Shown here: piece after piece, positions 1 through 8,786 of the stretch
How the letters are laid out: each line of letters opens with the position of its first letter
How positions within the stretch are numbered: the stretch's first letter is position 1
Assembly (NCBI GenBank): GCA_046329555.1
Contig: JAXLUK010000003.1
Location: 1 to 64,000, forward strand
DNA: 64,000 nucleotides
Source of the DNA: UBA1941 sp046329555
GTDB taxonomy: Bacteria > Bacteroidota > Bacteroidia > Chitinophagales > LD1
Reading direction: 5' to 3'
The notes under the pieces: model-generated
Seen by the model: the letters and a program-made list of their open reading frames with translations, nothing else
Told to the model about the DNA's origin: nothing
The model's database searches: none
Program-made: the position numbers and the translations under genes

Positions 1-732
1 GGACTAGGCTACCGTTCACCATCACTTAAAGAGTTATTCTTACAGTTCAAAGACAGTAATCACGACATCAACGGAAACACCAACCTAAAACCGGAGCAAG
101 GTCATAATGTGCAGGCATCGGTTGATTTTACTTTCAACATTAAAAAGCACCAGATCAAGTGGATGAACAGCGGCTTCTTCAATCTAATCAATAACAAAAT
201 TGATTTGGCATTGACCAATGCCTACACCTCACCGGTTACCTATCAGTATTTTAATTTAAAAAGTTACCGAACCTACGGCGGTGAACACCGTTTAGAATAT
301 CGTTGGCAAAGAGTCAGTCTTACTGCCGGCGTTTTATACATCCAGTATGAAGTAGAAAACAGTAAGGCGGCAAATGACAAGGCACGTTTATTCAGCGCTG
401 ATGCGTTTGGATCAGCAGGCTATACCATACCAAAGGCAGAAATTGCCGTAAATGTGCAATACAAATATACGGGTCAAAAGTTGTTGTATTCCATCAACAA
501 TAGCATCAGTGCAGGAATCCGGCAGCCATTTCATATGCTGGATGTATCGCTTTCGCGCGACTTCTGGAAAGAGCGAGTTAGGATTACCTGTGGCGGGAAG
601 AATTTGTTGAACATTACTGATGTCAGCGCCTCTAATGTTCAGGCCGTGGGCCATAATTTCAATGGTAATCAAACCAGCGTTAACTGGGGGCGTACATTTT
701 TTATTTCACTACAATTGCACTTCTCCAAATAA
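1..732 (+). CDS. TonB-dependent outer membrane receptor, C-terminal part (5' end outside window)
   Basis: The reading frame is open from base 1 to the TAA at 730-732, so only the last 243 residues are present. The opening residues YRSPSLKELFLQF followed by NPNL-like NTNLKPEQG are the typical late beta-barrel signature of TonB-dependent receptors of the siderophore, haem and vitamin type, and the chain ends in an amphipathic strand with a terminal aromatic region (ISLQLHF), as expected of an outer membrane barrel. It is followed with a one-base overlap (TAATG) by a HmuY-like lipoprotein, so the pair is probably translationally coupled. By context a haem or haemoprotein receptor is the best guess. 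The plug and TonB box are outside the window, so the ligand cannot be read directly. Confidence 0.88.
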   Translation, partial: GLGYRSPSLKELFLQFKDSNHDINGNTNLKPEQGHNVQASVDFTFNIKKHQIKWMNSGFFNLINNKIDLALTNAYTSPVTYQYFNLKSYRTYGGEHRLEYRWQRVSLTAGVLYIQYEVENSKAANDKARLFSADAFGSAGYTIPKAEIAVNVQYKYTGQKLLYSINNSISAGIRQPFHMLDVSLSRDFWKERVRITCGGKNLLNITDVSASNVQAVGHNFNGNQTSVNWGRTFFISLQLHFSK

Positions 733-1730
733 TGCCGGCTGCTCAAACATATCGACATTTGTTCGCAGTATTGATAGCGATGGTATCGCTTTCTTCTTGC
801 TTTAAAGAAAAGCCATATAATATAAAGCCACCAGTAAACAATGGCGATACCTATGTGGCCTCTTTGGGCTATAACTACGCCCGTCAGATTTATTTTAATC
901 TCCAAACCGGAGCGTTTACCGGAAATCACTCTCGGATGGATTGGGACATGGCTTTCAGTGCCAAGGACGGGAGTTATCTTGCTTTTGTTAACGGCTCACG
1001 ACTCATGCAGGTAGCCACCACCGGTATTAAAGTTTGGGATCAGGTGAATGCAGAAGATACACTGACGGCAAAATGGCGTGTAGAATACGGTTCTGAGGTC
1101 GCTGATTCCAATGCCATCGGAAAGTGGTTTGATCCTTATTTACATTCGCTCGGAGAAGTATTCTTGCTAAATATGGGATATGACACGCTAGATAACCCGC
1201 TAGGCTATAAAAAACTCCAATTTTCTGACTATACAGATGGATACATTGTCACTTACGCCAATCTGGATGGCAGCGACAAGCATACGGTGAAGGTGCAGAA
1301 ATCAGATTATTGCGATAAGGTATATCTCCACTTCGCCACAGAAAAAGTGCAATCGCTGGAGCCGGTTCAAGATAACTGGGATTTAATTTTCACCCAATAC
1401 AGCATTTACTTTTCGGCACAAAATCTTCCCTATAAAGTTACCGGAATACTTACTAACCCATATCGCACGCAGGCCTATTTCATGGATTCCACCTCCGATT
1501 TCACCAAAATCACCAAGGCTGATGTGAAGGAAGATAAGTTCAAGCCGGTTCGGGATGGCATCGGCTACGAATGGAAACATCTGGAGGCGGGTTACCAGTA
1601 TTCTTCCCGGCCAAATTTCAATTATATTGTGAAGTCTGGTGGCCGTTATTATAAATTCCGTGTCTTGTTGTTTTACAATGAGAACGGCGAAAAAGGCTAT
1701 CCTAAATTCGAATACGTGGAAATCACTTGA
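732..1730 (+). CDS. HmuY-family haem-binding lipoprotein
   Basis: 332 residues. The N-terminus is a lipoprotein signal peptide with lipobox LSSC (Cys about residue 23). The mature part shows features of the HmuY family: an early YxxQIYFNLQTG segment, the characteristic WDMAF block (about residues 71-75), a later NWDLIFTQY block, and the C-terminal pattern in which the structured core ends with a short strand. HmuY proteins are surface-anchored haem-binding lipoproteins that pass haem to a TonB-dependent partner. The start codon overlaps the stop of the upstream receptor by one base, which fits this partnership. Haem-coordinating residues cannot be assigned by eye. Family call fairly sure, ligand inferred. 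Confidence 0.8.
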   Translation: MPAAQTYRHLFAVLIAMVSLSSCFKEKPYNIKPPVNNGDTYVASLGYNYARQIYFNLQTGAFTGNHSRMDWDMAFSAKDGSYLAFVNGSRLMQVATTGIKVWDQVNAEDTLTAKWRVEYGSEVADSNAIGKWFDPYLHSLGEVFLLNMGYDTLDNPLGYKKLQFSDYTDGYIVTYANLDGSDKHTVKVQKSDYCDKVYLHFATEKVQSLEPVQDNWDLIFTQYSIYFSAQNLPYKVTGILTNPYRTQAYFMDSTSDFTKITKADVKEDKFKPVRDGIGYEWKHLEAGYQYSSRPNFNYIVKSGGRYYKFRVLLFYNENGEKGYPKFEYVEIT

Positions 1731-1739
1731 TTCCACAAA

Positions 1740-2591
1740 ATGGTCATGCTGCTATTATCTAAAAATCATCCCCAAAAGAGGGCATTTATCACGGGTGCTG
1801 CCTCAGGGTTGGGTCTGGCGCTGGCCCGGCAACTAGCCGCCGATCATTGGCAAATCGGCATCACCGATATCAGGCCGGAAGCACTGGCTAACGCAGTTGG
1901 AGAACTTGAAGCCTTAGGCGGAAAGATTTACTCGTTCGTTTTTGATGTAGCTAATAGAATAGCTTTTGCCGAAGCTTTTGAGGCGTTTATTCACCGTACC
2001 GGTGGCATTGATTTGCTCATCAACAATGCCGGCGTAGGTGATGGTGGCTTAACAGAGGAGTATGCTCTGGAACATTGGGAATGGATTACCGGCATCAATC
2101 AGATGGCGGTGATTTACGGAACGCACTTTGCGATTCCGCATATGAAAAAACAAGGTAGCGGTCAAATCATCACTATTTCTTCTGCGGCAGCGTTCGCTAC
2201 TATGCCTAACATGGGCATGTACAATGTGACCAAGGCCGCTGTTTTTGCATTTTCGGAAACAATTCACGCAGAATTGGCTCCATTTGGTATTGGTGTTTCT
2301 GTGGTGATGCCTACCTTCTTTAGAAGTGGCGTCATGCAGCACCACCGCGGGCCGGAAGCGGCTACAGGAATCGGACAAATTCTGGTAGAAAAAGCACCTA
2401 TTTTGCCAGAAGCAGTTGCCAGCCATATTTTAGATCAGTCGGGTAAAGGCCGATTTCATATTTTTTATCCGTTTGAGGCACGGGGTTTGTGGTGGTTCAA
2501 GCGGATGTTCCCCGGGGTATTTTTGTGGATTAAAATGCGGCTTTTTGCCAGAAAAGATTGGGTAATCCAGCGATTGCAGAAAGTCAGGTAA
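1740..2591 (+). CDS. SDR family NAD(P)-dependent oxidoreductase
   Basis: 283 residues, a classical short-chain dehydrogenase/reductase. The Rossmann glycine motif TGAASGLGLALARQL is near residues 19-33, the structural NNAG motif near residue 95, the catalytic Ser in ISSAAAF and the YNVTK (YxxxK) pair follow. The C-terminal extension of about 40 residues after the fold is rich in aromatic and basic residues and may contact membrane. It starts 9 bases after the HmuY gene, so it is probably the third gene of that transcript. The substrate is not predictable; the family includes many lipid and sugar alcohol dehydrogenases. Confidence 0.9.
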   Translation: MVMLLLSKNHPQKRAFITGAASGLGLALARQLAADHWQIGITDIRPEALANAVGELEALGGKIYSFVFDVANRIAFAEAFEAFIHRTGGIDLLINNAGVGDGGLTEEYALEHWEWITGINQMAVIYGTHFAIPHMKKQGSGQIITISSAAAFATMPNMGMYNVTKAAVFAFSETIHAELAPFGIGVSVVMPTFFRSGVMQHHRGPEAATGIGQILVEKAPILPEAVASHILDQSGKGRFHIFYPFEARGLWWFKRMFPGVFLWIKMRLFARKDWVIQRLQKVR

Positions 2592-2694
2592 TAATGGGCT
2601 AAATCGCATTTTTTAACATTAAAAAACGTTCGAAATCCAACTTTTTCTAAGGTAATTCGTTCTAATGGGAGGTGCTGTGGCGGTAAAATTTTAT

Positions 2695-2702
2695 TATCTT
2701 CG
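2695..2702 (+). promoter_or_regulatory. -7 element TATCTTCG upstream of first sigma factor gene
   Basis: Matches the Bacteroidota -7 pattern TAnnTT(T/C)G, 38 nt before the ATG at 2741. No convincing -33 TTG is seen at the usual distance. Confidence 0.45.
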
Positions 2703-2740
2703 CAGGCGTTTTTTCCCATCCTAAAAACTGAGAAGCATAC

Positions 2741-3610
2741 ATGAGGCAATTAAAGATCAGCAAATCCATCACGAATCGTGAGAGTCAGTCGATAGAAAAG
2801 TATTTACAGGAGATTGGTAAAGAAGACCTTCTAACTCCTGAAGAAGAAGTAGACTTGGCTCGGCGTATTCGTCAGGGAGATAATGCTGCACTAGAAAAAC
2901 TAACCCGCGCCAACCTGCGTTTCGTGGTTTCGGTAGCCAAGCAATATCAGAACAACTCTCTTTCATTGAACGATTTGATTAATGAAGGGAATCTGGGCTT
3001 GGTAAAGGCTGCTCAAAAATTTGATGAAACGCGTGGTTTCAAATTTATCTCGTACGCCGTATGGTGGATTCGTCAGTCTATCATTCAGGCATTGGCAGAA
3101 CATAGCCGTCTGGTTCGTTTGCCTTTGAATAAGGTAGGTTCATTAACCAAGATTAATAAGGCTTTCGCAGATCTAGAGCAAAAATACCAGCGCGAACCAA
3201 CGCCGGAAGAATTAGCGGAATTGCTGGAAGTGACGGTGGAAGAAGTGGAAGCTACACTGGGTATTTCTGCCCGTCACGTTTCCATGGATGCTCCATTCAC
3301 GGATGGAGAATCTAATGCATTGATCGATGTGCTAAACAACCCGAACGCCGAAAAGACAGATATTGATTTGGATTATAAAGAGTCACTGAAGTTAGAAACT
3401 GAGCGCACGCTGGCATCTTTGACCGATCGTGAACGCGAAGTGATTAAGTTATTCTTCGGCATCGGCGTTGAACACCCAATGACGTTAGAAGATATAGGTG
3501 ATAGTTTAGGCATCACGCGGGAACGCATCCGGCAGATCAAAGATAAAGCGATTACCAAGTTAAGAACACAATCCAGAAGTAAAGCGCTTAAAGCCTACCT
3601 GGGTCAATAA
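2741..3610 (+). CDS. rpoD: RNA polymerase sigma factor, RpoD/SigA family (copy 1)
   Basis: 289 residues, the usual length of the Bacteroidota primary sigma factor, starting MRQLKISKSITNRESQS. Region 1.2 (EKYLQEIGKEDLLTPEEE), region 2 (LRFVVSVAKQYQ, DLINEGNLGLVKAAQKFD, FISYAVWWIRQ), region 3 (VRLPLNKVGSLTKINKAF) and region 4.2 with the helix-turn-helix LEDIGDSLGITRERIRQIKDKA are all present. It selects housekeeping promoters as part of RNA polymerase. Of the three RpoD-like genes in the window this one is closest to the form I would expect for the primary sigma factor: region 4.2 has the canonical TRERIRQI. Its own -7 element and a strong terminator flank it, so it is probably monocistronic. 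Confidence 0.93.
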   Translation: MRQLKISKSITNRESQSIEKYLQEIGKEDLLTPEEEVDLARRIRQGDNAALEKLTRANLRFVVSVAKQYQNNSLSLNDLINEGNLGLVKAAQKFDETRGFKFISYAVWWIRQSIIQALAEHSRLVRLPLNKVGSLTKINKAFADLEQKYQREPTPEELAELLEVTVEEVEATLGISARHVSMDAPFTDGESNALIDVLNNPNAEKTDIDLDYKESLKLETERTLASLTDREREVIKLFFGIGVEHPMTLEDIGDSLGITRERIRQIKDKAITKLRTQSRSKALKAYLGQ

Positions 3611-3616
3611 ATTAAG

Positions 3617-3640
3617 AAAGCAGCTTCGGCTGCTTTTTTT
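3617..3640 (+). terminator. Intrinsic terminator after sigma factor copy 1
   Basis: Stem AAAGCAGC / GCTGCTTT with a TTCG tetraloop followed by a T run; 7 bases after the stop codon. Confidence 0.9.
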
Positions 3641-3663
3641 ATGTGCAGAACGTTTAACTTTTC

Positions 3664-3671
3664 TACTTTTA
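3664..3671 (+). promoter_or_regulatory. -7-like element TACTTTTA before NifU-type gene
   Basis: TAnnTTTA ends exactly 4 nt (TCGA) before the ATG at 3676. It lies downstream of the terminator, so transcription must restart here; the spacing implies a leaderless mRNA. Confidence 0.5.
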
Positions 3672-3675
3672 TCGA

Positions 3676-3939
3676 ATGGAATCGAAGGCATTACTGCTGA
3701 AAAAAATAGAGGAAAGTCTGGATACCATGCGGCCTTACCTTCAGGATGATGGCGGCAATGTGGAAGTAATTGGTATTACCGATGATATGGAAGTACAGGT
3801 AAAACTTTTAGGCACCTGCAGTACTTGCCCACAGAGTTTTATGACGATGAAAGCGGGCATCGAAACCGCCGTAAAACAGGCGGTCCCTGAGATTAAGAAA
3901 GTGGTTGCTGTCAACTTGTTTGAAACCAGTTTGACCTAA
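3676..3939 (+). CDS. NifU C-terminal-domain protein, Fe-S cluster carrier
   Basis: 87 residues, a stand-alone NifU C-terminal (Nfu-type) domain. The signature reads RPYLQDDGGNVEVIGI near the N-terminus and then the conserved CSTCPQS motif (CxxC, about residues 50-53) that holds a 4Fe-4S cluster at a dimer interface. Such proteins deliver clusters to apoenzymes in the cytoplasm. The stop overlaps the ATG of pyrF by one base (TAATG), so the two are co-transcribed and likely coupled. Confidence 0.92.
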   Translation: MESKALLLKKIEESLDTMRPYLQDDGGNVEVIGITDDMEVQVKLLGTCSTCPQSFMTMKAGIETAVKQAVPEIKKVVAVNLFETSLT

Positions 3940-4748
3940 TGAATCGAGAGGCGCTGATAACCCTTATTCGCCGGAAAAAGTCTATGCTTTGTGTGGGTTT
4001 GGACACTGATCCCAACAAAATTCCGGATGTATTGAAAAGCGACCCTGACCCTGTTTTTTCATTTAACAAAGCCATTATTGATGCTACTCTTGATGTGGCC
4101 GTGGCGTACAAGCCCAATATAGCCTTCTACGAGGCGCTAGGATTGGCTGGCTGGCAATCATTGGAACGTACTATGGCGTATTTGAATGAACGCCGGTCTC
4201 AGGCTTTTCTTATTGCGGATGCGAAGCGCGGCGATATCGGCAACACGGCGCAAATGTACGCCAGGGCTTTCTTCCAGCAATTACCATTTGATGCCATTAC
4301 GGTAGCACCCTACATGGGTGTAGATTCCATAAAGCCCTTCCTCACTTTTAAAGAGAAATGGGCCATTGTTTTAGCACTTACTTCCAATGAAGGCGCAACT
4401 AATTTTCAAATGCTCAGAACAGCAAATGGCTTGTTGTTTGAGCAAGTAATCAATCAATCTGTTTCCTGGGGCTCTACGGAAAATATGATGTTTGTTGCCG
4501 GTGCAACGCGCCCCGAAGGCTTGCGTCAGATAAGAATGTTGGTGCCAGAGCACTTTTTGCTGGTTCCCGGGGCTGGTGCGCAAGGAGGTGATATCGCATC
4601 TATTTGCCATGCTGCAGCCACTTCATGGGGTGGCTTACTGATTAATTCTTCCCGCCAGATTATCTATGCCTCCAACGGTGCTGATTTTGCAGAAAAAGCC
4701 CGCGAAGCGGCCATACAAGCGCAAGCGCAAATGTGTTTTCCTGACTAG
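3939..4748 (+). CDS. pyrF: Orotidine 5'-phosphate decarboxylase
   Basis: 269 residues, matching the longer subfamily 2 type of PyrF. The catalytic motif DAKRGDIGNTAQMYA (about residues 86-100) holds the Lys/Asp set; an early VGLDTDPNKIP segment and YKPNIAFYEALG (Lys and Asn contacts) support it, as does VPGAGAQGGD near the C-terminus, which binds the phosphate. It performs the last step of UMP synthesis. It overlaps the NifU-type gene upstream by one base. The stop codon (TAG, 4746-4748) lies within a CTAG that also supplies the stop of the convergent PIG-L gene. Confidence 0.95.
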   Translation: MNREALITLIRRKKSMLCVGLDTDPNKIPDVLKSDPDPVFSFNKAIIDATLDVAVAYKPNIAFYEALGLAGWQSLERTMAYLNERRSQAFLIADAKRGDIGNTAQMYARAFFQQLPFDAITVAPYMGVDSIKPFLTFKEKWAIVLALTSNEGATNFQMLRTANGLLFEQVINQSVSWGSTENMMFVAGATRPEGLRQIRMLVPEHFLLVPGAGAQGGDIASICHAAATSWGGLLINSSRQIIYASNGADFAEKAREAAIQAQAQMCFPD

Positions 4749-5626
4749 CGCTCTCCGGGTCTTGTAGCTAACCGTTCAAACAGTTCGTTCAAATAAGGAA
4801 CCCTATTGGAGGGACTACATTGAAACAACCAAAAATCTTCCCGCGCTCCCTGATTCATGGCTAGTTGCATCGTGCCTTGTGATTTGTGCTCTGCAATTTC
4901 CCAATTGACCACTATCTGATAACTAAGCGCATTTTTGTATCCAAACTTTTGATTGCGGTTGAAGTGAAACATAGCTGTATCTGCCGCAGTTGCGGTTTCT
5001 GCATATTGCTTCAACTGGGTAAAATGCCGAACGGAATCCCGCTCAGATGACACCCCGGCTCCTAACACTGCCGGCCGGCTGGCTTCCGGCAACGATTGTG
5101 CCACGCGCAGTGCCATTAAACTGGCCGCTTTATGACCGCCATGCGTTTCAACTGTTGGTAGCAGGCAAAAAACAATCCCGTACTTCCCGTTCACCATTAT
5201 TTCCCGCAACCTATTTTGAACCAGGGGTACATTCCAGGATGTATCCAGCGGTTCGTGCTCATCTGTACTATAGTGGGCATCTTTCTGGTCCAGAAAAAAG
5301 AAATTATTGATGCCAATAATCTTACCCGCCTGCATCAACTCCTGCTTTCTAATCCGTGGTAAATGTTGTCTGCCTACAGCTTCTTCTGTTAGTTTCAATC
5401 CGTAAATAGGTTCAGCTAACAGCGAGTATTTGTAGCCGCCTTCACCATTGGTAACAACACATAAATCAACGGTTCCCTGTAACTCATGCGTAATTTTATA
5501 AACGGTTGCCGCAAAAGCTGTTTCATCGTCGGGATGCGCAATAACAATTAGCGCCCGCGGTGCCTGTTGCGCCAAAGTTGGTAAACACCAGACTACCCAT
5601 AACAGCAGGATCAATGCGTTTCTCAT
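4745..5626 (-). CDS. PIG-L/LmbE-family deacetylase, exported
   Basis: 293 residues with a short signal peptide (hydrophobic residues 4-19 ending near LAQQ). The zinc-binding motif AHPDDE is at residues 30-35 and the distal HGGH motif is at about 158-161, as in LmbE/PIG-L N-acetylglucosaminyl deacetylases. The family removes N-acetyl groups from amino sugars in glycolipids or small molecules; here the signal peptide puts it in the periplasm or at the envelope. The gene overlaps pruA by 4 bases (ATGA), so it is the distal gene of that transcript. Substrate unknown. Confidence 0.87.
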   Translation of the reverse strand: MRNALILLLWVVWCLPTLAQQAPRALIVIAHPDDETAFAATVYKITHELQGTVDLCVVTNGEGGYKYSLLAEPIYGLKLTEEAVGRQHLPRIRKQELMQAGKIIGINNFFFLDQKDAHYSTDEHEPLDTSWNVPLVQNRLREIMVNGKYGIVFCLLPTVETHGGHKAASLMALRVAQSLPEASRPAVLGAGVSSERDSVRHFTQLKQYAETATAADTAMFHFNRNQKFGYKNALSYQIVVNWEIAEHKSQGTMQLAMNQGAREDFWLFQCSPSNRVPYLNELFERLATRPGER

Positions 5627-7245
5627 CCCAGAAATGGATAGCGGTAATCAACCGGTGGAACAAATGTTTCTTTAATTGTACGAGGCTGAACCCAACGCAA
5701 CAAATTGATCATTGAACCAGCCTTATCATTCGTACCAGAACCACGTGCACCGCCAAAGGGCTGCTGCCCCACCACTGCACCAGTTGGTTTATCGTTGATG
5801 TAAAAATTGCCCGCTGCGTTCACCAACTTCTTCGTAGCCAACTCTGCAGCATAGCGGTCGTTTGAAAAAATGGCACCGGTTAGTGCGTAAATAGACGTAC
5901 TATCTATCACCTCTAAAATTGCTTCGAATTGATCATCTTCATAAACATAAACTGTTAACACCGGGCCAAAAAGCTCTTCGCACATGGTTACATATTGAGG
6001 GTCTTTTGCCCGTATGATAGTAGGAGCAATAAACCAACCTTTGCTCTTATCATATGTCCCACCGGCTACAATTTCTTGTCCATCAGCCTTGGCCTGGTCA
6101 ATTGCTGCCGCCAGTTTATCAAAACTCTTTTCATCGATAACAGCATTGATAAAATTCGAAAAATCTTCAGTCGGCCCCATCTTCATGGATGCTAAATCGG
6201 CCACCATCAGTGATTTCACCTGCTCCCATTGGCTGGCGGGGATATATGCCCGCGAAGCTGCTGAACATTTTTGCCCTTGAAATTCAAAAGCACCGCGCGA
6301 CAAAGCCACGCTAACTTCTTTCGCATCGGCTGAAGGATGCATCAATACAAAATCTTTCCCTCCGGTTTCACCTACAATTCTCGGATAACTCCGGTAACGG
6401 TCGATATTCGCTCCAATGTTTTTCCAAATATCCTGAAACACCCCTGTACTTCCAGTGAAATGAATTCCTGCAAAATCACGATGTTGGAAGATGACCTCAG
6501 CAGCATCAGGTCCACTGGGATAAATGAGATTGATGACCCCGGCGGGCACGCCAGCTAACCGGAAAATTTTCATTAAAACATGGGCAGCATATACCTGTGT
6601 ATTGCTTGGCTTCCATACCACCACATTACCCATCATAGCGCAACTGGTTGGCAAGTTTCCGGCAATAGCGGTAAAGTTAAAAGGTGTGAGCGCGTAAACG
6701 AAACCCTCCAATGGTCGCCACTCCAGCCTGTTCCACATGCCAGGATTACTTTCCGGTTGCATCGAATAAATTTCTGTCATGAACTTCACATTAAACCGAA
6801 GGAAGTCGATGATTTCACAAGCCGAATCAATTTCCGCCTGGAAGGCATTTTTACTTTGCCCCAGCATCGTAGCCGCATTAAGTTCTGCCCGGTATGGCCC
6901 GGCTATCAAATCAGCTGCTTTTAAAAAAATTGCTGCGCGGTGTTCCCAACTCAATTCCTGCCATTGTTGACGGGCTGCAAGGGCAGCCTTAATCGCCGCG
7001 GAAACATGTTTCTTTTCACTTTTATAGTAATAGCCCAGTAAATGCTGATGATCATGTGGAGGGCGCAGTTCCATCTTTTTACCATCACGTACTTCATGAT
7101 TGCCGATGAACATAGGTATATCGCGCACTTCTGCACGCATTGCCGCCAATTTATCCTGAAGTTCTTTGCGTTCAATACTGCCTACTGCATAAGCCTTAAC
7201 GGGCTCGTTCTGAGGATTAGGGACTTTGAAAAAACCTGTAGCCAT
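5623..7245 (-). CDS. pruA: L-glutamate gamma-semialdehyde dehydrogenase (1-pyrroline-5-carboxylate dehydrogenase)
   Basis: 540 residues, usual for the single-function P5C dehydrogenase. The aldehyde dehydrogenase general base sits in VGETGGKDFVL and the nucleophile Cys in FQGQKCSAASRAYIP; the NAD-binding HFTGSTGVF and the C-terminal QQPFGGARGSGTNDKAG block specific to this subfamily are clear. It oxidises glutamate semialdehyde to glutamate, the second step of proline breakdown. The proline dehydrogenase partner is not in the window. A TACATTTG -7 element lies 13 nt upstream, so the gene has its own promoter although rpe is transcribed towards it from upstream. Confidence 0.95.
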   Translation of the reverse strand: MATGFFKVPNPQNEPVKAYAVGSIERKELQDKLAAMRAEVRDIPMFIGNHEVRDGKKMELRPPHDHQHLLGYYYKSEKKHVSAAIKAALAARQQWQELSWEHRAAIFLKAADLIAGPYRAELNAATMLGQSKNAFQAEIDSACEIIDFLRFNVKFMTEIYSMQPESNPGMWNRLEWRPLEGFVYALTPFNFTAIAGNLPTSCAMMGNVVVWKPSNTQVYAAHVLMKIFRLAGVPAGVINLIYPSGPDAAEVIFQHRDFAGIHFTGSTGVFQDIWKNIGANIDRYRSYPRIVGETGGKDFVLMHPSADAKEVSVALSRGAFEFQGQKCSAASRAYIPASQWEQVKSLMVADLASMKMGPTEDFSNFINAVIDEKSFDKLAAAIDQAKADGQEIVAGGTYDKSKGWFIAPTIIRAKDPQYVTMCEELFGPVLTVYVYEDDQFEAILEVIDSTSIYALTGAIFSNDRYAAELATKKLVNAAGNFYINDKPTGAVVGQQPFGGARGSGTNDKAGSMINLLRWVQPRTIKETFVPPVDYRYPFLG

Positions 7246-7258
7246 AGAAAAATTTGGG

Positions 7259-7266
7259 CAAATGTA
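7259..7266 (-). promoter_or_regulatory. -7 element TACATTTG of pruA
   Basis: Exact match to TAnnTTTG on the minus strand, 13 nt before the pruA ATG and 17 nt after the rpe stop. An ATTTCGC lies just upstream, resembling the half-site found in front of the glyoxylate regulator gene. Confidence 0.6.
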
Positions 7267-7283
7267 AGGCGAAATACGAACTT

Positions 7284-7931
7284 TCAGAGTGCAGCCAGCT
7301 GAGCCACTACCGCCTCGGGTGAAGGCGCCCGAAAAACCGCATTCCCTGCTACCAAAATAGAGGCACCCGCTGCTACCAAAGCCGGTGCGTTGCCGGTGTT
7401 AACACCACCATCTACCTCTATCTGAACAGATAACTTTCTGGCGTCAATTAACTGCTTACAAACAGCTACCTTTTCAACACTTTCCTGAATAAAGGCTTGT
7501 CCGCCAAAACCGGGATTCACACTCATAATTAGCACCAGATCCAGTTGCGCTATGATTTGCTCTAAAGCAGCTACAGGCGTTGCCGGATTAATGGCTACGC
7601 CAGCCGTCATGCCTAATTGCCGGATTTCTTTTACCATCGAATCCAAGTGCAGATTACCTTCTAAATGGATGGTAAGATGATTGGCACCAGCGTCGCGAAA
7701 TGCTTTGAAGTATCGTTGCGGTTGTTCAATCATCAAGTGGACATCGAAGTACTTATCGGTTAGCGGCCGAATAGCTTCTATTACTGGAAAACCAAATGAA
7801 ATGTTCGGCACAAAATTTCCGTCCATCACATCAATGTGCAACCACTTGGCGGCGCTGCGATTCAACATGGCCATATCGTTGCTTAGGTGAGCAAAATTCG
7901 CTGCCAATAGGGATGGAGAAACAATCGCCAT
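7284..7931 (-). CDS. rpe: Ribulose-phosphate 3-epimerase
   Basis: 215 residues, standard length. The TIM-barrel motifs are complete: SPSLLAANF, LHIDVMDGNFVPNISFG (metal His and catalytic Asp), FDVHLMIEQP, MSVNPGFGGQ and VDGGVN (second catalytic Asp). It interconverts ribulose 5-phosphate and xylulose 5-phosphate in the pentose phosphate pathway. It follows the MBL-fold gene by 17 bases on the same strand and is probably the last gene of the transcript that begins with the Asp-box protein at 11285. Confidence 0.96.
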   Translation of the reverse strand: MAIVSPSLLAANFAHLSNDMAMLNRSAAKWLHIDVMDGNFVPNISFGFPVIEAIRPLTDKYFDVHLMIEQPQRYFKAFRDAGANHLTIHLEGNLHLDSMVKEIRQLGMTAGVAINPATPVAALEQIIAQLDLVLIMSVNPGFGGQAFIQESVEKVAVCKQLIDARKLSVQIEVDGGVNTGNAPALVAAGASILVAGNAVFRAPSPEAVVAQLAAL

Positions 7932-7948
7932 AAAATTGATGTTGTTTT

Positions 7949-8785
7949 TTATAAATCAGATAAAGCAAAAGCGTCTTTTTCTCTAACGCCCTTTTCTGTT
8001 TGCTGCAAAGAAATCATTTCTACTTCCGGATCGTGTTCAAAGAAAAGATAATAATCGCCAGCAGCTGCTTCCGGTAAAAAGCGCTGCTTTTCTTCCAATG
8101 TCAACAACGGTCTTGTATCATAAGCCATCACGTAAGGAATGGGCAAATGCCAGCGGGAAGCCAACAAATCGGCACAATAAACAATCGTTTTGCCTTTATA
8201 ACTCAGGTGCGGAATAATCATACTTTCAGTATGCCCGTTCACTGTTCTGATCAACAAGTCTGGATGAATTTCCCGATTGCCATCTTCAGTAAATTTTAAT
8301 TGTCCGCTCTCCTGAATCGGTAAAATATTCTCTTTAAGAAAGGAGGCCTTCTCGCGGGCGTTGGGATGCGTGGCCCATTCCCAATGCCGCTGGTTGCTCC
8401 AATAATGCGCATTCTTAAAAGTTGGAACTAATTTTTCTCCTTGTCGTTTGATGGCACCGCCGCAATGATCGAAATGCAAATGCGTTAGCACCACATCGGT
8501 AATGTCATCCGGCGAGAAACCTTGGGCGTGAAGCGATTTTAGGAGGGTTTCATCGCCATGTGGTTCATAATGACTAAAGAACTTGTCATCCTGCTTATCC
8601 CCCAATCCGCAATCAATAAGAATTAACTTCTTGCCATCCTGAATCAACATACATCTCATTGCCCAGGTGCAAAGTCCTTTACTGTCAGGAACGGCTAATT
8701 TAGACCACATACTTCGCGGCACTACGCCAAACATGGCACCACCATCTAACTTAAATTTACCCGTTTCTATGCTGAAAATTTCCAT
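7949..8785 (-). CDS. MBL-fold metallo-hydrolase, quorum-quenching-lactonase-like
   Basis: 278 residues from the ATG at 8785, chosen because the conserved N-terminal strand starts there and an upstream ATG at 8833 would run 47 bases into the preceding gene. The metallo-beta-lactamase fold motif THLHFDHCGG is present, followed by a metal His in NGHTESM and an Asp in YCADL. The arrangement LIDCGLGDKQDD / THLHFDHCGG resembles the AiiA-like lactonase and related hydrolases, but many cytosolic members of unknown substrate look the same. One base separates it from the upstream Asp-box gene, so the two are co-transcribed. Confidence 0.86.
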   Translation of the reverse strand: MEIFSIETGKFKLDGGAMFGVVPRSMWSKLAVPDSKGLCTWAMRCMLIQDGKKLILIDCGLGDKQDDKFFSHYEPHGDETLLKSLHAQGFSPDDITDVVLTHLHFDHCGGAIKRQGEKLVPTFKNAHYWSNQRHWEWATHPNAREKASFLKENILPIQESGQLKFTEDGNREIHPDLLIRTVNGHTESMIIPHLSYKGKTIVYCADLLASRWHLPIPYVMAYDTRPLLTLEEKQRFLPEAAAGDYYLFFEHDPEVEMISLQQTEKGVREKDAFALSDL

Positions 8786-8786
8786 A

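Noticed and set aside
2608..2630. TTTTTTAA/TTAAAAAA inverted repeat upstream of sigma factor copy 1
   Set aside because: Pure A/T arms in an A/T-rich intergenic region; expected by chance, and no G/C stem for a terminator.
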